From Macrotis lagotis (Eukaryota; Chordata; Mammalia; Peramelemorphia; Peramelidae): a stretch of 64,000 bases of DNA. The stretch spans positions 287,715,078-287,779,077 of the forward strand of contig NC_133660.1 in the NCBI RefSeq assembly GCF_037893015.1, in the 5' to 3' direction. A program made the translations under genes and the position numbers. Shown piece by piece: positions 58,390-64,000 of this stretch; the stretch's first letter is position 1, and each line of letters begins with the position of its first letter. The notes beneath the pieces were generated by a model. It was not told the DNA's origin. It searched no databases and worked only from the letters and a program-made list of their open reading frames with translations.

Positions 58390-59120
58390 TTGACTGAATG
58401 TAAGATGGAATTGAACAGGAAGAAAATTAAAAATTTACACTTAGGACTAAAAAAATTATCTTCACAAGTACAAGACTGGGAGGGGGAGGGAAGAGACTTG
58501 GTTAGATAGTGGCTTTATCTGAAAAGACCTAGGTAAAAGTTTTAGGGCACAAGTAAGTACCATGATATGGTGCCCAAAAAAGAGAATGTCACCTGAGGCT
58601 ATATAAAGAGAAGACCAGTTTCCAGGAAAAGGAGATGCCAATCCTCTCTGTACTTTTGTTTTTGTCAGAAAAATTTGGAACATGATTTTCAGTTATAGGT
58701 TCTTCAGTTTCAGAAGGCTCATGATATGCTGGGGAAATAATCAGAGGAGAGCAGTAAGGTTGGCAAAGAGCCTGGCATCCACATCACATAAAAAAGGTTG
58801 AAGGAACAGTGGATGTTGAACTTGAAGAAGAGAAATAGGAAGGACATTGTGGTTCCATTCAAGAATCTGAATCCTCATAGTGGAGGAGGAATAGCAGAGG
58901 GTGAAACTAGGAGCAAGGGGAGGAAGTTACAAAGAAGTCAATTTGGGAAAAAAAAACATCTCAACAATTACAATTAGAGGCCTCACCTGAGAGTGGAATG
59001 GTTTGCCTGGGGAAGTGGTGGGCTTAACCTCAAGTACATCTGTTGTTGAGTTAAGGGGGTTATCTACCCCAAGCATATAAAGACTTCCACTGGTAGAAGA
59101 GGCAGAAGAGAACAATTAAT
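58390..59120 (+). mobile_element. L3/CR1 LINE, 3' region
   Basis: Order of phrases: AAAATTTACACTTAGGACT, CTTCACAAGTACAAGACTGG, CTGAAAAGACCTAGG, GCTCATGATATGCTGGGG, GTGGAGGAGGAATAGCAGAG, ACCTGAGAGTGGAATGGTTT. This follows the C-terminal and 3' part of CR1/L3. Confidence 0.7.
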
Positions 59121-59199
59121 TCCAACTGCTCAATGAAAAAATGAGAATTCAACGAGGTTTACCAGCAGGATAGTTCATCTATCTCTAAGAAGGCAGCAT

Positions 59200-59725
59200 A
59201 TAATTCCACCAAAACTAAAATATAACTGAACCTTTGAGAGATGCAGGATTCTTGGCTTAGTAAGGAGATGGAAGAAATTCAGTTTTATGTAGATGGTAAC
59301 AACCCAAAGTGCTTTTATGAGGCCCTGAAGGCTAGTTATGGGCCAAAGACATATGGTGCAGCTTGGTACTGATGGATCCACATTGATTAGTGTGATAGGG
59401 ATATGATTCTAGAGAGATGGAGTGAATACTTCCATAGTGTTTTTAACAGACGATCATCAATCAATTGACTGTTTACCTCAAGTTGAAGTCAGTCTGTCCT
59501 TAGCTGACTGAAGAGGTTTTTGAAAGGCTCTTTTATGTTACTACAAAGAGCAAACAACAATAGGCTTGCCATAAAGACTATTTTATGGAGAACTCACACA
59601 GGTAAGTGCTCACATGGGGGTAAAATGAAGCAAACCAGGGATACTCTGAAGATCTCGCTTAAGAACTAATTGTTCCATGGGAGACATTGGCATAAGACTG
59701 CGCAGCATGGTGTGCCCTCATCAGA
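59200..59725 (+). mobile_element. Zinc-finger-type LINE with an internal deletion
   Basis: 59260-59500 matches the middle of that LINE's ORF (TTTTATGAGGCCCTGAAGGC, CTAGAGAGATGGAGTGAATA, CCTCAAGTTGAAGTC). 59560-59720 matches its 3' part (GGCTTGCCATAAAGAC, GGAGAACTCACACAGG, GGTGTGCCCTCATCAGAG). Much of the reverse transcriptase between them is missing. Confidence 0.65.
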
Positions 59726-60149
59726 GAGGATTGTTCTCTAATTATAACTGTAAAAGTTTTCTAACAGCAAATTTGTCTGCTCAGGATCTTATTTCTCACA
59801 TATATGGAGGGTTGAATCAAATTTATAAGAATACAACTCATTCCCCAGTTGATAAATGGTTAAAGTTTATGAATAGACAATTTTCAGATGAAGAAATCAA
59901 ACCTATTAATCGAATATGAAAAATACTCTAAAATATTTATTGATTAGAGAAATGTAAAACAATTCTGATTTACTACCTGACACTTATCAGATGGGTTGAT
60001 ATGACAGAACAGGACAATTAAAAGTGTTAGAGGAGATGTGGGGAAATAGGGACACTAATGCATTGTTTGATGGAGTTGTAAACTGATCCAACCATTTTTG
60101 AGGGCAATATGAAACTATGCCCAAAGGGTTATAAAGCTGTATATGCTAT

Positions 60150-60658
60150 TTTTTTAAGGTTTTTGCAAGGCATAAAAAAGGTTGAAGGAACAGTGGATGT
60201 TGAACTTGAAGAAGAGAAATAGGAAGGACATTGTGGTTCCATTCAAGAATCTGAATCCTCATAGTGGAGGAGGAATAGCAGAGGGTGAAACTAGGAGCAA
60301 GGGGAGGAAGTTACAAAGAAGTCAATTTGGGAAAAAAAAAACATCTCAACAATTACAATTAGAGTTGTGGGCTTAACCTCGAGTACATCTGTTGTTGAGT
60401 TAAGGGGGTTATCTACCCCAAGCATATAAAGACTTCCACTGGTAGAAGAGGCAGAAGAGAACAATTAATTCCAACTGCTCAATGAAAAAATGAGAATTCA
60501 ACGAGGTTTACCAGCAGGATAGTTAACCCCATTGGGTTAGACGGCTTGCCCAAAGCCACACAGCTAGGGAATTATTAGGTGTCTGTGGTCAGATTTGAAC
60601 TCGGGTACTCCTGACTTCAGGGCCAAGGCTCTATCCACTGCACCACCTAGCTGCCCCA
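60150..60658 (-). mobile_element. tRNA-derived SINE broken by a pasted copy of nearby DNA
   Basis: The reverse SINE starts TTTTTTTAAGGTTTTTGCAAGGC. It is interrupted at about 60173-60525 and resumes ATTGGGTTAGACGGCTTGCC through CACCACCTAGCTGCCCC. Confidence 0.85.
60173..60525 (+). repeat. Near-identical copy of 58789-59180
   Basis: About 350 nt match 58789-59180 almost base for base, in the same orientation. The copy lacks about 38 nt (GCCTCACCTGAGAGTGGAAT and on) and has a few single changes. Confidence 0.9.
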
Positions 60659-61489
60659 ATGTATATACTCTTAAGACACAGCAATACAACTACCAGGTCT
60701 GTATCCCAAAGACATTTTTTTTTAAAAAGGGAAAAAAACCCAAAAAACATTTTAAAGAAGTTCTTTTTTGTAGTGCAATAAGTTGAAAGTTGAGAAACTG
60801 GGGAATGGCTGAACAAGTTATGGATGGCATGCTATTGTGCTAGAAGAAATGATGAGCAGAAGTCTTTCAGAGAAATCAAGGAAAATGGAGATGAATTTAT
60901 GATGCAAAGTGCAGCGAGCAGAACCAGAACATGCTACGCAGCAACAACAGGACTGTATGATAACCGCTTGTGAACGACGTGGCCTTTCTCAGCATTACAA
61001 GGATCCAAGGCAATTCCAAAGGAATGCTTAGGGGCTGAGTCCAAGATTCGTGGTTATCAGGAAAGTGGTCGGCCAGCTGGGGGGGGGGGGGTTTCGGGCT
61101 GCCCAGTTTGTAATTCCCTTGTTTCCACAGCTTGACTCTTGTGATCCTCTTCTTTCTGGGTCTTCAAGATCTTTCCCTTCTGTACCCAGGAAGGCCTCCT
61201 TTTGGGGAGCCCCCCCCAACAGCACCTGGCTGGCCTCTTCCTCCCAGGGGCCCCCCAGTTGTCCCCGTGTCTTGTGGCGAGGCTCCCCTTTTCCTGAGGG
61301 TCCCAGCCTTCTGATGGTCCAGGCTGCAGACACCCCAGCTTACAGCTCCATTTGGGGGGTTCAGTGTCAGGTTCGGGGATGGGGCCGCCAACACATTTAT
61401 TTCCCACAGGCCCCGCCTCCTTCCATGGAAGTGCACGTGGGGGGGTGCGGGTGGGGGAGGGGAGGTTCCCGAGGCCACACCCCAGGGCC

Positions 61490-61560
61490 CCGCCCATTTT
61501 ACAGGAGAGGAAACTGAGGCCCCCGCCTCCCCCATCCCGGCACTCCGAGGCCCGCTAACC
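61490..61560 (-). mobile_element. MIR relic at the edge of the CpG island
   Basis: CCCATTTTACAGGAGAGGAA, ACTGAGGC and then CGGCACTCCGAGGCCCGCTAACCGCTGCG, in MIR order. Confidence 0.5.
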
Positions 61561-62148
61561 GCTGCGCTCCCGGTGCTGCGCTCCTCTAATGGCGGCTGCG
61601 TCCTGCTCTGCTCTCCTCCGCTCCGCTAGGGGCGCTCGCGAGCCCCCGGGGGCTCGACCGCGCTTGCGCAGCCCAGGACCGCGGGCCGCCGGAGGGGCCC
61701 CGCGAAGGCCTTCTCCTTGAGCATGCGCACTCAGCGCAGGGCCACGTGTCAGGATGGAGGTGCGTGGCACCAGCCGGAGGACCGGAACTGGGGAAGGGAG
61801 GGAGGGAGTTGCGGATCACGTGGCCTCCTCTCTGAGCGTGCGCACTAGTCCAGGGCTTCGTGCAACCCGAGAGCCACTGACCGGAAGCTGGCCCCTTCCC
61901 GTGACCAGGAGGGGGCGGAGCTAATGCTACCTGCGGGGGGGGGCGCCCTCGCTGCTCCTTCCCTTCCCCCCTTTCCCTTACGCAGGCCCCCAGGCAGCAT
62001 GGGGGCTCAGGGACAGAACCCTTCCGGCCTGTAAAGGGCCCTTTAATGCTTGCAGAATGCTCTGCAAATATGGGTGGCCTCTCCCCAGGCCCCCACCCCC
62101 GCGGGGTGCAGGAGAGGAAAGTGGGGCAGCCTGCTGGAGCCCTGAAGG

Positions 62149-62156
62149 TATAAATA
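62149..62156 (+). promoter_or_regulatory. TATA box in the CpG island
   Basis: TATAAATA lies within GC-rich DNA (GAAGGTATAAATATGGGGC). A plus-strand start near 62180 would run into the truncated LINE about 160 nt later. Confidence 0.35.
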
Positions 62157-62339
62157 TGGGGCAGCCCGGCTTGGGGCACCTGGCCCGGCCTCCGGGCAGC
62201 GAGTCCTGGCGCCCAGGCTGTCGTTCCCGGGGGATGGTGCACCCCAGGCATCCCCCCACCTGTGTGTGGAGCCCCAGGTTGCAGCCAGGGTCAGGCGTTG
62301 AATGCCATGGATAAGTTAATCCCTGGGTGATGAGGCTGG

Positions 62340-63005
62340 CGCGCCCAGGGCCGGAGAGAAGGGGTACTAGACTGACCACCAAACTGAAGGTCTAGGGAGC
62401 TGCCCTTGCGCCGGCCTCATTGCTCTATGCTTGTGCAAACTGGACGGTCTCCCGGGAACATGTCGGAATTGCTTCCATTTAAATTGTCTTAGGGAGATTC
62501 TGGAGAATCTGGCAGGAAAGATGCTTTCTCAAGCCGAACTGCCAATTATTCATACTACAGCAGAGAATGCCACTCTGATGGGCTGGCCATGTTGTTTGAA
62601 TGCCAACAGTATATTTGCCTAAACAATTATTTTATGGCTTAACACACAAGCTCTTACTCAGAGGTGTTTATGTGGAGAATTGAAGAAGGTCTCTTTGAAG
62701 AACTTTGGAATCCTTTGCATGACATGGGAGATGATGGCAAAGTGGGCATCAGCATGGTGTGTCCACATCAAAGAAGGCTCTATTTTTGTATGAGCAGAGC
62801 AAAGCTGTAGTGGTTGAGATGTGCAAATTTAGAGATAGCTCCACTCCAAATGCTCACGTGGACTGTTTGTACCTGATCTGTGGTAGAGCATTCTGAGCTC
62901 ATGGAGGTAGTATATCAGCCACTATTGGACACACTGGAACTTGACTCCAACATAGTAATGCCATTTTGGTCCATTTTTGAGAATGAAGGACTGCAACCAG
63001 CCAAC
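62340..63005 (+). mobile_element. Zinc-finger-type LINE, 3' end
   Basis: It starts ACCACCAAACTGAAGGTCTA and CTCTATGCTTGTGCAAACTG, equivalent to the TKLKVYRA..LLYACETW part of the reverse transcriptase. Near 62873-62890 it has the CTGATCTGTGGTAGAGCATT finger region and ends GAGAATGAAGGACTGCAACC then CCAACCAACC. It is 5' truncated against the CpG island. Confidence 0.8.
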
Positions 63006-64000
63006 CAACCAGCTCAGTGGGAGAAGCAGAACTACTACTGGTACACAGGAAAGAAACTGGGATAAGGTCAGTCACTTTCCTTCCATTCATAACAAGATCT
63101 TAAAACTTCTAGAGAATAATCATAAAATATAGTGACTGGATTCATGAGCAAATGGCTATTGGGTGCCCTTCACCAGGACAGATTCCCCCCTCCTCCTTCT
63201 GATCAGGTTTTATCCATCTATACCCCCAATAATCCTTCATTTAGTGTAGCTCATGGAAAGCAAGTTTACCAGGAAGAGGCAGCTCTTAGGATCATAGATT
63301 TAGAGGGGGAAAGTAGCATCATGACCATCTGGTTCAGTTCCCTCATTGGTGAGAAAACTGAAGCTCATAGAGAGCCTAATTAATTAGGTTAATTAATAGA
63401 GAACCAGAAAGAAAGAGAAAGTATTTATTAAATGCTTACTGCATGCTAGGCAGTGGGTTAAACAGTGACCATTAAAGTTCAGACAGAGAGAAAACTCTGC
63501 CCTCAAGGATTTTCCATCCCCATTAGGAGATACTGCTATTACTTTCAATTTTCATATGAGGAAATTGAGACTTCTAGCGGTCCTACTTTTTCCCAGGCTC
63601 ATTCAGCTTCTAAGAATTAACAGCAAAGTAAGTTCCTGTATGTTGTTGAGTCTTTGAATGGGATACAAAATGGGAAATAGCATCAATCCAAAAAATCCAT
63701 TTCATTTGTCTTTGGAGTATAGGAATTTCTAACTCTAGACCACCTGATGGAAAGTGAAAGAGATTCTGATGGCACTTAAATAGAGACTTCCTTCCTAGGT
63801 GCCATCAAAGCTTAGGGTTTTGGGTCTATTGATGAAATCAGTTCTCACTCTAATTGTGTTGCTGTTCCACCACAATGTGGTGTCTTACTTCATCCTAACC
63901 ATTGGAAAGAGAGCTTCTGTGCCCCAAGATCATGGAATTTCAAGTGGCTTGATTTTGATCCGGATGCCTCATAGGCAACAGGTATCCATGCTCACCTTGA
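63006..64000. other. Non-coding DNA with MIR relics
   Basis: MIR-like text occurs at 63285-63380 (GTGAGAAAACTGAAGCTCAT) and 63415-63610 (AAATGCTTACTGCATGCTAG; GAGGAAATTGAGACTTC). No gene was recognised up to the window end. Confidence 0.5.

Larger units (their letters stand above)
59765..61025 (+). mobile_element. L1 3' portion, split by a SINE
   Basis: The ORF2 end reads GGTTGAATCAAATTTATAAG, then CCCCAGTTGATAAATGGTTA. It resumes after the SINE with GGTCTGTATCCCAAAGAC and GGGGAATGGCTGAACAAGTT, ending near AAGGATCCAAGGC. Confidence 0.75.
61400..62340. promoter_or_regulatory. CpG island with promoter motifs, gene unknown
   Basis: The only CpG-dense stretch in the window. It contains NRF1-like GCATGCGCAC (61721-61730) and GCGTGCGCAC (61836-61845), E-boxes CACGTG at 61434, 61743 and 61817, ETS sites CCGGAA near 61782 and 61881, a GC box at 61911-61920, and a TATAAATA at 62149-62156. 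An ATGGCGGCTGCG start at 61589 opens only 43 codons. The island is cut on the right by a truncated LINE at about 62340. It could drive a transcript in either direction; I see no gene that clearly begins here. Confidence 0.6.

Noticed and set aside
1044-60658. tRNA genes
   Set aside because: The many tRNA-like heads with GTTCAAATC boxes belong to SINEs; no free-standing cloverleaf was seen.
61589-61720. ATGGCGGCTGCG start giving a 43-residue peptide (MAAASCSALL...)
   Set aside because: The context resembles a real first exon, but no donor continues it into a known protein. Kept only as part of the island description.
61586-62251. 221-codon minus-strand open frame in the CpG island
   Set aside because: GC-rich DNA gives long frames by chance. 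Several frames on both strands are open at once, and the composition (Pro, Gly, Arg, Ser) shows no domain.

Overview
The window looks like marsupial nuclear DNA. It is crowded with the tRNA-derived SINE type whose head reads like GGCTAGGTGGCGCAGTGGATAG and whose end reads CCTTGCAAAAA. It also carries marsupial-type L1, BovB-like RTE, L3/CR1 and L2 LINEs, MIR relics and hAT mini-transposons. The SINE form resembles the one common in Australian marsupials more than the main Monodelphis SINE, but that placement is only an inference. No sign of prokaryotic, plasmid or viral coding DNA was seen.

The host genes are part of an MS4A (CD20-like four-transmembrane) gene cluster, all on the minus strand. 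From right to left, in the direction of transcription: (1) a complete six-coding-exon gene at 52439-42073 that reads as MS4A13; (2) a second, diverged MS4A gene at 28297-18582 with six recognisable coding exons and perhaps a further N-terminal exon at 38041-38133; (3) the first coding exon of an MS4A8-like gene at 4090-3890, whose remaining exons lie beyond the left edge. This order agrees with the human order MS4A13 then MS4A8, with an extra gene between. In both multi-exon genes the TM2 exon is exactly 57 nt and the TM3 exon exactly 120 nt. All joints were assembled by hand from splice sites and reading phase.

The rest is intron and intergenic DNA. 1-3880 holds SINEs and an RTE tail. 4102-18340 is intergenic, with L3, L1, LINE and SINE insertions and microsatellites. 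28893-35652 is a full-length but decayed L1 carrying two SINEs. 38200-41520 lies between genes and contains a long L2. 53000-61050 is a mosaic of L3, LINE and L1 pieces, including a very recent ~350 bp copy pasted into a SINE. 61400-62340 is an isolated CpG island with a duplicated promoter module and a TATA box. 62340-64000 is a LINE tail followed by MIR-like DNA.

The most interesting signals are the UG-rich simple repeats just upstream of the TM2-exon acceptor in both MS4A genes, where skipping would keep frame, the unassigned middle MS4A gene, the duplicated promoter module, and the templated duplication near 60.2 kb.
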